Source of the DNA: JALYGJ01 sp963781705
Lineage (GTDB): Bacteria > Chloroflexota > Limnocylindria > Limnocylindrales > CSP1-4
Length of the DNA stretch: 64,000 nucleotides
NCBI GenBank assembly: GCA_963781705.1
Contig: CAWAGP010000001.1
Span: 62,001 to 126,000, forward strand
Direction: 5' to 3'
In this document: positions 7,495 to 15,727 of the stretch, piece by piece
How positions within the stretch are numbered: the first letter of the stretch is position 1
Layout: the number at the start of each line of letters is the position of its first letter
Translations under genes and position numbers: made by a program
The notes under the pieces: model-generated
The model's database searches: none
Seen by the model: the letters and a program-made list of their open reading frames with translations, nothing else
What the model was told of the DNA's origin: nothing

Positions 7495-7815
7495 CTATCG
7501 ACTGGAGGACATCCTCCAGGCCACCCTGAACCACGCCTCGAGACGGTCCAACGCGTGCTCATCCCACTGCGCAGGCGCAAAGCGCACCCATTCGGTGCCG
7601 CGGTTCGACCGCCCCGTGTCCGGTGTGCGCCTGGCGGCTTCACCGATCTCATCGCCGAGTCGGAACTCGATTGCACCGTTCGCAACGCGCACGGCGAATG
7701 GCCGGCCGAGGCGTGAAAACTCGGTCGCTTCGCCGACCGCCGCCACCTTCACGTCCGCAGCTTCGCCGACCAGCTCCGAGAGCACATCGGAGGGGTCGAG
7801 ACGGTCTTCTGTCAC
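7495..7815 (-). CDS. small hypothetical protein
   Basis: 106 aa, unrecognised. The middle LGRPFAVRVANGAIEFRLGD and the aromatic C-terminus RLEAWFRVAWRM look like a genuine small alpha/beta domain. It starts at GTG 7815 with an AAGGA Shine-Dalgarno just upstream. It lies 30 bp after the membrane-protein gene on the same strand and may be the last gene of the mutase operon. Confidence 0.55.
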   Translation of the reverse strand: MTEDRLDPSDVLSELVGEAADVKVAAVGEATEFSRLGRPFAVRVANGAIEFRLGDEIGEAARRTPDTGRSNRGTEWVRFAPAQWDEHALDRLEAWFRVAWRMSSSR

Positions 7816-7845
7816 CTGTCCTTCGGCTCGTTCACGCGCTGATTG

Positions 7846-8352
7846 TCAGCGCTCGACCAGGATGTAATCCCAGGCGTTCTGCACGCCGAGCGCGATGAGC
7901 AGATACATCCCGAGCGCGATCAGGTATAGCCCGCCCGTCCAGTCGAGAAGTAGACCGACGCTACCCGCGAACATCGCAAGCGAGCCGGCGAGCGGTATCA
8001 GGTAGGGCTTGACCAACCGTCTCGTCGGCGGTCGGTCGGGCGAGCGCATCACGCCCCCGGTAACGACGGCACCCAGCCCGCCGACGAGGAGCAGGGACTG
8101 GAGGATGAGGGCCACTGCCGGAATCCAGGGCCAAAGGGGCGGCGCGAGCAGAATCATGGACGCCATCAGTGGATGGACGAAGCTCTCGGCGCTGCCGACC
8201 GAGAGCAGGAACCGGCTGTTGCGCATGTCGCGGCTCTCGAGTCTGATCGAGAGGCCGATGAAGACGAGCCCCAGAAGGACCGCGGCGGCACCGCCGGTCA
8301 CGATCAGGAAGTCGTGCCACGACGCGAGCGCCGCGGCCATCTCGGCCGTCAT
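7846..8352 (-). CDS. four-helix integral membrane protein of unknown function
   Basis: 168 aa with four predicted transmembrane helices: IVTGGAAAVLLGLVFIGLSI, the pair around FVHPLMASMILLAPPLWPWIP and ALILQSLLLVGGLGAVV, and LIPLAGSLAMFAGSVGLLL to GGLYLIALGMYLLIALGV. The start is only 3 bp after the stop of the acyl-CoA mutase gene, so the two are probably co-transcribed. No catalytic or transport motif is seen. Confidence 0.75.
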   Translation of the reverse strand: MTAEMAAALASWHDFLIVTGGAAAVLLGLVFIGLSIRLESRDMRNSRFLLSVGSAESFVHPLMASMILLAPPLWPWIPAVALILQSLLLVGGLGAVVTGGVMRSPDRPPTRRLVKPYLIPLAGSLAMFAGSVGLLLDWTGGLYLIALGMYLLIALGVQNAWDYILVER

Positions 8353-8355
8353 GGG

Positions 8356-10116
8356 TTAGACGGCGACCGGCTCGCGGTACTCCCCGAAGACGGCGCGGAA
8401 GACGCCGCACATCTCGCCCAGCGTGGCGTACGCGTTGGCGCACTCGATCAGCGCGGGCATCACGTTGGTTTCGGACGAGCCTGGCCGCGATGACAGGTCA
8501 CGCAGCCTCGCCAGGGCGGCGGCCACCGGCTCCGGGTCGCGCTCGCGGCGCACCCGGGCGAGCCGGCCCAGGTGCCGCTGCCGGGATTCTTCGCTCACCT
8601 CGAGCAGCGGGATGGCCAGTTCCTCGTCTGGATCGGCGTGTAGGTTGACGCCGACGATCTCGCGCTCGCCCTCGTCGAGCTCGCGCTGGAAGCGATAGGC
8701 GGCGTCGGCGATCTCCTTCTGCGGGAAGCCGGCCGCGATCGCCTTGACCATGCCGCCCAGCGCGTCGATCTCGTCGAGGTAGCGCCACACCTGGCGCTCG
8801 ACCTCGTTGGTCAGCGACTCGACGAACCACGAACCGCCGAGCGGATCGACGGTGTTGGCCACGCCTGTCTCGGCGGCGATGATCTGCTGCTGGCGAAGGG
8901 CCAGCAGCGCCGCCTCGGCAGAAGGCACCGCCCAGGCTTCGTCATACGCATCGGTGTGCAGCGACTGCGTGCCACCCAGGACGGCGGCGAGCGCCTGGAT
9001 GGCGACGCGCGTCAGGTTGTTCAAGGGCTGCTGTGCCGTCAGCGATACGCCTGCCGTCTGGGTATGAAAGCGCATCCAGGTCGAGCGCTCGTTCTCCGCC
9101 CGATAGCGGTGCGTCATCAGCTTCCACCAGATCCGTCGCGCAGCGCGGAACTTGGCGATCTCCTCGAAGAAGTCGTTGTGCGAGTTGAAGAAGAAGCTCA
9201 ACCGTGGTGCGAACTCATCGACGCGCAGTCCTCGTTTGAGCGCGTCCTCGACGTAGGCCATGCCGTCGGCGATCGTGAAGGCGAGCTCCTGGACGGCGGT
9301 CGAGCCGGCCTCGCGGATGTGGTAGCCAGAGATGGAGATGGTGTTCCAGCGCGGCAGCTCGCGCGTGCCGAACTCGATCGTGTCGGTCACCAGGCGCATC
9401 GATGGCTCGGGCGGGAACAGGAATTCCTTCTGCGCGACGAACTCCTTGAGAATGTCGTTCTGGGTGGTGCCCTCGAGCGTCGCGCGCGGGAAGCCGCGCT
9501 TCTCGGCTGCCGCGATATACATCGCCCAGATCGGCGCGGCCGGCGAGTTGATCGTCATCGAAGTCGAGACGCGATCGAGCGGCAGGCCGTCGAGCAACAT
9601 TTCCATGTCCGCCAGTGAGCTGACCGCCACGCCGCACGTGCCGAACTCGCCCTCCGCCTCCGGATCATCGGTGTCGTAGCCGTACAGGGTGGGCATGTCG
9701 TAGGCAATCGACAGGCCCGTCTGGCCGGCCTTCAGCAGCTGTCGAAAACGCTCGTTGGTATCCTCGGCTGCGCCGAAGCCGGCGAACATGCGCATCGTCC
9801 ACAGCCGCGTGCGATAGCCGGTCGGATGGACGCCGCGCGTGAATGGCGTCTCGCCCGGGAAACCGATGTCGCGCAGGGGATCGAAGTCCGACCACGGACC
9901 CCTGCCCTCGCGCAGCCGATCGCCCAGGTGGTCGACCATCGTCGGGCCGCCGCCGCCAGCTTCCGCGCCCTGCCAGTCGAGCGGGCTGTACAGCCGCTCG
10001 ATATCGACGTCGCTGATGGTGCTGAAACGCGGTTTGCGCTCCGGTGAGCGCTGCGCTGCGGATGCCAGCGTCTCACGTTGCCACCGCTCGCGGCGCTCGC
10101 GCCAGGTGTCGCTCAC
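8356..10116 (-). CDS. B12-dependent acyl-CoA mutase large subunit, isobutyryl-CoA mutase-like
   Basis: 586 aa, TIM-barrel substrate subunit of the methylmalonyl-CoA mutase family without a fused cobalamin domain. A separate small subunit, not in the window, would be needed. Family blocks: YRTRLWTMRMFAGFGAAEDT, TINSPAAPIWAMYIA, QNDILKEF, PPEPSMRLVTD, SGYHIREAGSTA. The two specificity positions are Phe111 and Gln229. Methylmalonyl-CoA mutase has Tyr89 and Arg207 and isobutyryl-CoA mutase has Phe80 and Gln198, all with the same 118-residue spacing. The start at GTG 10116 is preceded by TAGAGT 7 nt upstream; the longer frame to 10146 is less likely. It probably rearranges a branched acyl-CoA such as isobutyryl-CoA. 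Confidence 0.88.
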   Translation of the reverse strand: MSDTWRERRERWQRETLASAAQRSPERKPRFSTISDVDIERLYSPLDWQGAEAGGGGPTMVDHLGDRLREGRGPWSDFDPLRDIGFPGETPFTRGVHPTGYRTRLWTMRMFAGFGAAEDTNERFRQLLKAGQTGLSIAYDMPTLYGYDTDDPEAEGEFGTCGVAVSSLADMEMLLDGLPLDRVSTSMTINSPAAPIWAMYIAAAEKRGFPRATLEGTTQNDILKEFVAQKEFLFPPEPSMRLVTDTIEFGTRELPRWNTISISGYHIREAGSTAVQELAFTIADGMAYVEDALKRGLRVDEFAPRLSFFFNSHNDFFEEIAKFRAARRIWWKLMTHRYRAENERSTWMRFHTQTAGVSLTAQQPLNNLTRVAIQALAAVLGGTQSLHTDAYDEAWAVPSAEAALLALRQQQIIAAETGVANTVDPLGGSWFVESLTNEVERQVWRYLDEIDALGGMVKAIAAGFPQKEIADAAYRFQRELDEGEREIVGVNLHADPDEELAIPLLEVSEESRQRHLGRLARVRRERDPEPVAAALARLRDLSSRPGSSETNVMPALIECANAYATLGEMCGVFRAVFGEYREPVAV

Positions 10117-10413
10117 GGCTTCGACTCTAGCATCCGCGCCGCGCACGGCCGTGCCGCGGTGCGTCGCGGCACGCCCTTTTCGTTCGGCCCACCCCCGTAC
10201 CGTGGCGCAGTGGCGGGCCGTGGCGCGGCGCCGTAAGTTGCTCGCGCAACCGAGCTACATCTCCGGGGCGTCGATCACCGGGCTCGGCGACGAAACGCGA
10301 CCTCGCATCTTGCAGGCGGCCAACGTGCCGCAACAGGGGGGATCGCCGTCGTCAGGCAACGAGTCGAGTAACTGGATCCTCCGGCCCCGGAGTCGGGCTC
10401 TGATCGAGGCGTC
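10117..10413. other. non-coding stretch between mutase and J-protein genes
   Basis: No gene recognised on either strand. It holds the TAGAGT -10 of the mutase (10129-10124). Near 10361-10405, GAGTCGAGTAACTGG and GAGTCGGGCTCTGATC vaguely resemble the reverse complement of repeat copy A; this would be a very degenerate fourth copy at best. Confidence 0.3.
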
Positions 10414-11196
10414 CTAGCCAGCGGCGGCCTGGTTTCCAGAACCGGCTGCCGCCGGTCGGGAGCGGCGGTCGACGCCGCGCTCATCGAGATCCGTCTGGAT
10501 CACTCGAGCTTTCTGGACCAGGTCGCGGTCGCGCGTGATCGTGCGTGCGATCCAGTCGAGGTATGTGGGCTCGAGCAATTCCACCTCGCCCAGGGTGTAC
10601 CCGTGAAAGCGGCCGAAGCTGAGCGTTGTTTCGCGCGCCTCGCGCAGCGTGGGCGGCGGCTCTAGGCGCCGCCCACGACGCCTTTCGACGGGCCCGGTCG
10701 GCGTTGAGGCGCGCAGGTCGCGTTCCGACTCGTAGTCGCGCCGATCGGGTGGCACCTGGCCGCGCATCGTGCGCGCCGGTGCGTGCAGCCGGGTGTTGTG
10801 CGGCCGGAACGACGCGGTCGTGTCGTAGCGTGCGGTGACCGGCGACGTCGGCGGTGGCGGCGGCGGCCCGCCGCTGGCGCTCGTGTCTGCACCGTAACCG
10901 TCGAAGTTGTCGAAGCCGTCGCCGGCTCGACTGCCCTGCTCCTCGCGGGCGCGCCGGCCCGCGACCGAACTGTCAAAGCGTGCTCGGCGCGACGAATCGC
11001 GCAGCAGATCGTAGGCGGCGTTGATGCGCGCCATTCGGCGGGTAAGCCGGGCTGCCTCCTCGCTGTCGCCGGCGGCGCGGTCGGGGTGATGCTCGCGCGC
11101 GAGCTCGCGCCAGCGACGCTTGATCGCCGCATTTGATGCGTCAGCGGGCACGTCGAGGAGCTGGTAGGGATTGCCACGGAATGTCGGATCGGGCAT
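10414..11196 (-). CDS. J-domain protein with ExoX-like/DUF3820-like C-terminal module
   Basis: 260 aa. The N-terminal J domain (residues about 8-75) has NPYQLLDVPADAS and the HPD triad at 37-39, so it should stimulate an Hsp70 partner. A Pro/Gly-rich low-complexity linker with PPPPPP follows. Near residues 190-217 a second module reads TLSFGRFHGYTLGEVE-LLEPTYLDWIA. This fits the FGKYKGxxxxEV...YLxWI pattern of the small C-terminal domain of exonuclease X-like and DUF3820 proteins. There is no zinc-finger or client domain of true DnaJ, so it is an accessory J-protein. The start is ATG 11196, not the TTG just upstream. Confidence 0.8.
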   Translation of the reverse strand: MPDPTFRGNPYQLLDVPADASNAAIKRRWRELAREHHPDRAAGDSEEAARLTRRMARINAAYDLLRDSSRRARFDSSVAGRRAREEQGSRAGDGFDNFDGYGADTSASGGPPPPPPTSPVTARYDTTASFRPHNTRLHAPARTMRGQVPPDRRDYESERDLRASTPTGPVERRRGRRLEPPPTLREARETTLSFGRFHGYTLGEVELLEPTYLDWIARTITRDRDLVQKARVIQTDLDERGVDRRSRPAAAGSGNQAAAG

Positions 11197-11232
11197 CAAC
11201 AGCCGAGGCTACCACGGCCCTATAGTCGGGCG

Positions 11233-12327
11233 ATGCGCCTGCCCTTCAACCCGCCGCTCGAGCCGATGCTGGCCAAGCCGGCCGCCGAGCTGCCAACGGG
11301 CGCCGGCTGGCTGTACGAACCGAAATGGGACGGCTTCCGCGCGATCGTCTTCCGCGACGGCGACGAGACCTACATCCAGAGCCGCGACCTCAAGCCGCTC
11401 GATCGCTACTTCCCCGAATTGCCGCCGGCACTCACGACGAACCTGCCCCAGCGTTGCGTGGTGGATGGCGAAATCGTCATCCCAGGTAAGGATGACGGGC
11501 TGGATTTCGACGCGTTGCTGTTGCGCATCCATCCGGCCGAGTCGCGGGTACGCATGCTGGCGCGCGAAACGCCCGCCTCCTTCGTCGGCTGGGACCTGCT
11601 GGCAATTGGCGACGAGGATCTGCGCGGCCTGCCGCAGGGCGACCGCCGCAAACTCATCGAGCAGGCAATGGGCGCGGTCCAACCGCCGATCCACCTGACG
11701 CCTGCAACCTACGACGTCGACGTGGCGCGCGACTGGTTCGAGCGCTTCGAGGGCGCCGGGCTCGACGGCGTGGTCGCCAAGTCGCTGGCCACCACCTACC
11801 AGCCTGGCAAACGCGCCATGGTCAAGGTCAAGCATGCGCGCACGGCCGACTGCGTCGTGGCCGGCTTCCGCTGGCACAAGAACGGACCGGGCACGCACAT
11901 CGGCTCGCTGTTGCTGGGGCTGTATGACGACGCAGACAACCTTCACCACGTCGGCGTCACCTCGTCGTTCTCGTGGCCGGAGCGCGCCGCACTGGCGACC
12001 GAACTTGCCACGCTGCGCACGGATGCGCTCAATGGTCACCCGTGGGCCGGGTGGGCAGAGTGGGCCGGTGCCGGTTCTGCGGCCGCCAGCGGCACGCGCC
12101 TTCCTGGCGGCACGAGTCGCTGGAACCGCGGCAAGGACCTGTCGTGGGAGCCACTGCGCCTGGAACGCGTGGCTGAGGTCGGCTACGACCACCTGCAGGG
12201 CGACCGTTTTCGGCACGCGACCACCTTCCGGCGCTGGCGGCCAGACCGGCGGCCGGCCGACTGCCGCTACGACCAGCTCGAGACGAACGCTCCGTACGAG
12301 CTCGGCCTCATCTTTGGCGGCGCCTGA
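11233..12327 (+). CDS. ATP-dependent DNA ligase (LigC/LigD ligase-domain type)
   Basis: 364 aa. The nucleotidyltransferase motif I is E-P-K-W-D-G with adenylated Lys31. Further motifs are QSRDLKPLDRYFPEL, VVDGEIVI (motif III region), DGVVAKSL (motif IV) and RAMVKVKHARTADCVV (motif V), followed by an OB-fold domain with GSLLLGLYDD. This is the size of stand-alone LigC or of a LigD ligase domain, which seal nicks in repair/NHEJ. TATAGT (11221-11226) ends 6 nt before the ATG, so it is leaderless. A LigD-type polymerase is encoded 2 kb away at 14256-15704. Confidence 0.93.
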   Translation: MRLPFNPPLEPMLAKPAAELPTGAGWLYEPKWDGFRAIVFRDGDETYIQSRDLKPLDRYFPELPPALTTNLPQRCVVDGEIVIPGKDDGLDFDALLLRIHPAESRVRMLARETPASFVGWDLLAIGDEDLRGLPQGDRRKLIEQAMGAVQPPIHLTPATYDVDVARDWFERFEGAGLDGVVAKSLATTYQPGKRAMVKVKHARTADCVVAGFRWHKNGPGTHIGSLLLGLYDDADNLHHVGVTSSFSWPERAALATELATLRTDALNGHPWAGWAEWAGAGSAAASGTRLPGGTSRWNRGKDLSWEPLRLERVAEVGYDHLQGDRFRHATTFRRWRPDRRPADCRYDQLETNAPYELGLIFGGA

Positions 12328-12449
12328 GAATCGGGCCACGAATGGGTAGCTCGGGCGGGTAAACTCGTCAGGTCGTCCGCGTTGAGCCCAAGAGCGCAGG
12401 GACACGCATCGCGCTGGCAGGGGTCGCGGTAGTGAAGTAGGAGGAGCAC

Positions 12450-12941
12450 ATGGCTCAACAGCCGCAGTGGAGTCCGCCACCACAGCAGCCGACGGGTTGG
12501 GGTGGCCCCGGCTACGGTGGCCCGCCGATGCGCCCCACCGGCGTGACACTCGCCGCGATCTACCTCATCGTGATGGGCGTGCTGATCGCACTCGCCGGTG
12601 CCGCCTGTGGCATCTTCGGCAGCGCCGTCGGCACGACCGATACCGGCATCAGTGGCCTCAACGGCCTGGGCATGGGCATTGCCGTGATCGGCATCATCCT
12701 GCTCGTCTTGGGCATCTTGAGTATCGCCGCCGGAGCCGGCGCGTTGGGCGCGCGGGGCTGGGCACGCTGGACCGGGATCATCATCAGCGCCATCCTGGCG
12801 GTGCTGCTCATCCTGGGCGGCCTGGGATCTCTCGGCAGCAGCGCGACCAGTGGCCTGACATCGCTCGTGATCGGGGTCCTGTACGCGCTTACGGCCTGGG
12901 CATTGATCCAGGCGAACGCCTACTTCGCGTCTCGGCGCTGA
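12450..12941 (+). CDS. small multi-pass membrane protein with Gln/Pro-rich N-terminus
   Basis: 163 aa: cytosolic-type N-terminal stretch rich in Gln, Pro and Gly (residues 1-28), then four hydrophobic helices (LAAIYLIVMGVLIALAGAA, MGIAVIGIILLVLGILSIAAG, TGIIISAILAVLLILGGLG, LVIGVLYALTAWALIQANAY). AGGAGG lies at 12438-12443 before the ATG, and TAAACT (12360-12365) is a possible -10. Its layout resembles the downstream frameshifted gene: a Pro-rich N-tail plus four helices. Function unknown. Confidence 0.75.
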   Translation: MAQQPQWSPPPQQPTGWGGPGYGGPPMRPTGVTLAAIYLIVMGVLIALAGAACGIFGSAVGTTDTGISGLNGLGMGIAVIGIILLVLGILSIAAGAGALGARGWARWTGIIISAILAVLLILGGLGSLGSSATSGLTSLVIGVLYALTAWALIQANAYFASRR

Positions 12942-12963
12942 CGCAGGAATCTTGGCAGCACAC

Positions 12964-12994
12964 GACGCCGGCCGGCCGTTGGCCGGCCGGCGTC
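12964..12994 (+). terminator. perfect GC-rich palindrome between two membrane-protein genes
   Basis: GACGCCGGCCGGCC-GTT-GGCCGGCCGGCGTC: a 14-bp perfect stem with a 3-nt loop, 23 nt after the upstream stop. No clear T-run follows; it is a terminator or 3'-end stabiliser by structure. Confidence 0.6.
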
Positions 12995-13016
12995 AGAATC
13001 TCATCGGGGGTAACCG

Positions 13017-14190
13017 ATGACCGAACCAGTTGATAACGGCCAGAAAGAGCTGACCGACAGCCAAAGCGAACCGCCCACGCCAGATCTGGCGACAGAACCC
13101 GCGGTTGAGGCACAAGCCACAGAGGCGGCCGCATCGGTGTCCGCGGACGATGCCGGCACGCTGTCGACGCCGCCCACCCCGCCGCCACCGCCACCGATGG
13201 CAGAGGCGGCGGCCGCCATGCCACCACCAGCTTCATCAAATCCACCGCCACCACCGCCACCACCGGCGCCCTCGACCGCCGTGCCGGCGGCTCACGACGA
13301 AACGGAGACGGACGTCTGGCAGACGCCGCCCGGCCCACCGACGACTCCGCCTCCGAGCCAGCCGTGGCGACCGGCCGAACCGCCGCCGAGCGCGCCCGCT
13401 ACACCGCCCGCGCCCCCCTCGGCGCCGACGGGCCAGCCATGGACGCCTGCCCAAGCCGCCGGCCAGCCGCCGGCTGCCGCGTGGCAGCCGCCGGGCCAAA
13501 CTCAGCCGCCGGGCGCGGGCCAGGTTCAACAGCCAGGCGGCTACCCACAGCCCGGGCCCTACCAGCAAACGGGTTACGCCGGGCAGCAGTCTGCCCAGCA
13601 GGGCTATGGCGCTCCGCAGCCATACCCGCCGCCAGCAGCCATACCCGGGCCAGCAGCCATACCCGGGCCAGCAGCCATACGTTCAACAGCAGGGTCCGTA
13701 CGGCCAGCCCTACTATCCGGCCGCGACCGGCCACGGCACGTCGATCTTCGCGACGCTCGGCGGCCTGATGCTGCTGGTCCTCGCCGTCGGTATCGCCGTC
13801 GCGGGCGCGTGGCTGTTCACGCAGGGCAACGAGATGGGTCGCTTCATACGCGACAACTCGATCAGTGTCTTTGGCAGTTCCGTGTCGCGCGACACGCTGC
13901 GCACCTTCGCCAGCGTCCTGCCGGCGACCCTCATCGTGCTTGGCGTGCTGCAGCTCATCTTCGCGATCGGCGTGTTCGCCCACCACGGGTGGGGGCGCTG
14001 GCTGGGCGTGTTGATGGCGTTGCTGGGAGTGCTCGTCGGCCTGTTCGTGGTCAGCATCGAGCTGGCGCTTGTGCCCGGTCTGTCGGTCGGGACGCTGGTG
14101 GGCATCGTGCTGCTGCTCGGCTACGCCTTCGCGCTGCTCGCCCTGCTGGCCGGTGGCAACCATTTCAGGGCGGGCAACCCGGCGCGCTAA
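13017..14190 (+). pseudogene. Pro/Gln-rich four-helix membrane protein, frameshifted in a tandem repeat
   Basis: One gene in two frames. From ATG 13017 the first frame gives an acidic then Pro-rich tail (TPPTPPPPPP, then YPQPGPYQQTGYAG and QGYGAPQPYPP). The continuation QQPYPGQQPYPGQQPYVQQQ and the membrane domain lie in the next frame and end at 14190. One extra C in CCGCCGCC near 13629-13632 accounts for it; without that base the product is 390 aa with four helices (TLGGLMLLVLAVGIAVAG, TLIVLGVLQLIFAIGVFAHH, WLGVLMALLGVLVGLFVVSI, TLVGIVLLLGYAFALLALLAG). It may be an assembly error, repeat-length phase variation or programmed frameshifting; as written the gene is broken. Confidence 0.75.
13633..13683 (+). 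repeat. 18-bp tandem repeat encoding QQPYPG
   Basis: Two identical units CAGCAGCCATACCCGGGC (13633-13650, 13651-13668) and a third diverging unit (13669-13683). A further degenerate unit precedes them and contains the frameshift at about 13629-13632. Confidence 0.85.
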
Positions 14191-14255
14191 ACGCCCTGGC
14201 CCGGTCTTGGAGGGACCGAAAAGCAGCGCCAGACGGTGGCCTTCGCATCGACGCG

Positions 14256-15704
14256 TCAGCCAGCCGGCTTGCGGCGCGGGCGCTCCAGCTGATCTGAGCG
14301 GTCCGGCCCCGACCACTGCGACCACGGGTCGTAGTCCACCTCGAGCGCCTCTTGCTCGGGGCGCAGTTCGGCGGGCACATTGGACAGGTTGAGCCTGATC
14401 CGCGTCCACGTCGTGGAGCGCCCGCGCATCGAGTCGACCAGCACGTCGGACGGGCGGAGATGCTGTGCCGCGGCCTCGTGGCGGGCGCGCCAGCGTTCGA
14501 GTCCGGCCAGTGCCTCGTCCTTCCGGGCCGCGCGTGCCACCTCGATGACCGGCACCGTCGAGCGGCGGCGACCGGTCGGCGTCGGCCGGCTCCCACCGCC
14601 AAGGGCTGCCCTCTGCTCCATGGCGCGTGCCATGCGCCGCTCCATGGCGGCGCGCGCCTTCTCACGCTCGGCTTGCGCGTCCGGCGTGTCGTACTCCGCA
14701 GCCGGGCGCCGCTGGCGCGACGGCTGGACGCGCGGCGGTTCGCCGTCCTGTTTGCGATAGTTCGGCGGCCACGGCGCATCTCCGAGGCCGGCCGCCTCGT
14801 CGCGCAGCGACAGCTCGAGCAATCCATCGAGCGACCCGATGGCCTCGTCGATGCCCATGTGCGCGTCGCCATCACGGGCATAGATGGAGGGCACGGTGGC
14901 GAGCGTGTAGTCGGCTGCCTCCGCATCGAATACCTGCTCCCAGCGCAGCGGCATCGAGACCCGTGCGTCCGGCAGTGGCCGGATCGAATAGGCCGAGGCG
15001 ACGGTGCGGTCCTTGGCGTTCTGGTTGTAATCGAGGAAAACGCCGTGGCGCTCCTCCTTCCACCACTTCGATGTGGCTATGGCCGGTGCGCGCCGCTCGA
15101 CCTCGCGCGCCAGGGCAAGGGCAGCGCGACGCACCTGCGGATACGTCCAGCGTCGCTCGATGCGCACGTTGATGTGGATGCCGCGCGAGCCCGACGTCTT
15201 TGGCCAGCCGACCAATCCGTGGTCGGCCAGCACTTCGCGGGTCACCAGCGCCACGCGGCGGATGTCGTCCCAGGGCACCCCCGGCACCGGGTCCAGGTCG
15301 ACGCGCAGCTCATCTGGATGATCGAGATCGTCGGCGCGCACCGGATGCGGGTTGAGGTCGAGGCAGCCCAGGTTGACGATCCAGATCAACTGCGCCGCGT
15401 CGTGCAGGACGATCTCGTTCGCGGTGCGGCCGGATGGAAACGACAGCTCGACCGTGTCGATCCAGTCCGGCCGCGATTCGGGCGCGCGCTTCTGGAAGAA
15501 GAACTCGCCGTCGGCGCCGTTGACGAAGCGCTTGAGCGCCATCGGCCGGCCGCCCGCACCGCGCAGCGCCCCGTCGGCGACGGCAAGGTAGTAATTGACC
15601 ACGTCGAGCTTGGTGTAGCCACGCTCGGGGAAGAAGACCTTTTCAGGGTTGCTGATCGCGACCTGTTGACCGGCGACGTCGATCAGCAGCCCCTTGTGCG
15701 CCAC
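14256..15704 (-). CDS. LigD-type NHEJ polymerase/primase domain with long C-terminal extension
   Basis: 482 aa. Residues about 1-290 are an archaeo-eukaryotic primase-like LigD polymerase: ISNPEKVFFPERGYTKLDV, HPDELRVDLDPVPGVPW (catalytic D-x-D), VGWPKTSGSRGIHINVRI, FLDYNQNAKDRTVASAYS. It adds ribo- or deoxynucleotides at double-strand-break ends with Ku and LigD. The C-terminal about 190 residues form a basic linker plus a short domain (WRARHEAAAQHLRPSDVLVD...WTRIRLNLSNVPAELRP) that I do not recognise. The GTG start is 23 bp downstream of the ppa stop, so it probably belongs to that operon. No Ku gene is in the window. Confidence 0.88.
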   Translation of the reverse strand: MAHKGLLIDVAGQQVAISNPEKVFFPERGYTKLDVVNYYLAVADGALRGAGGRPMALKRFVNGADGEFFFQKRAPESRPDWIDTVELSFPSGRTANEIVLHDAAQLIWIVNLGCLDLNPHPVRADDLDHPDELRVDLDPVPGVPWDDIRRVALVTREVLADHGLVGWPKTSGSRGIHINVRIERRWTYPQVRRAALALAREVERRAPAIATSKWWKEERHGVFLDYNQNAKDRTVASAYSIRPLPDARVSMPLRWEQVFDAEAADYTLATVPSIYARDGDAHMGIDEAIGSLDGLLELSLRDEAAGLGDAPWPPNYRKQDGEPPRVQPSRQRRPAAEYDTPDAQAEREKARAAMERRMARAMEQRAALGGGSRPTPTGRRRSTVPVIEVARAARKDEALAGLERWRARHEAAAQHLRPSDVLVDSMRGRSTTWTRIRLNLSNVPAELRPEQEALEVDYDPWSQWSGPDRSDQLERPRRKPAG

Positions 15705-15727
15705 GTCAGCGCCTCACCGCCAGCCGC

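Noticed and set aside
12964..12994. Perfect palindrome considered as a replication or recombination site
   Set aside because: Position just after a stop codon and simple stem-loop form fit a transcription-end hairpin better.
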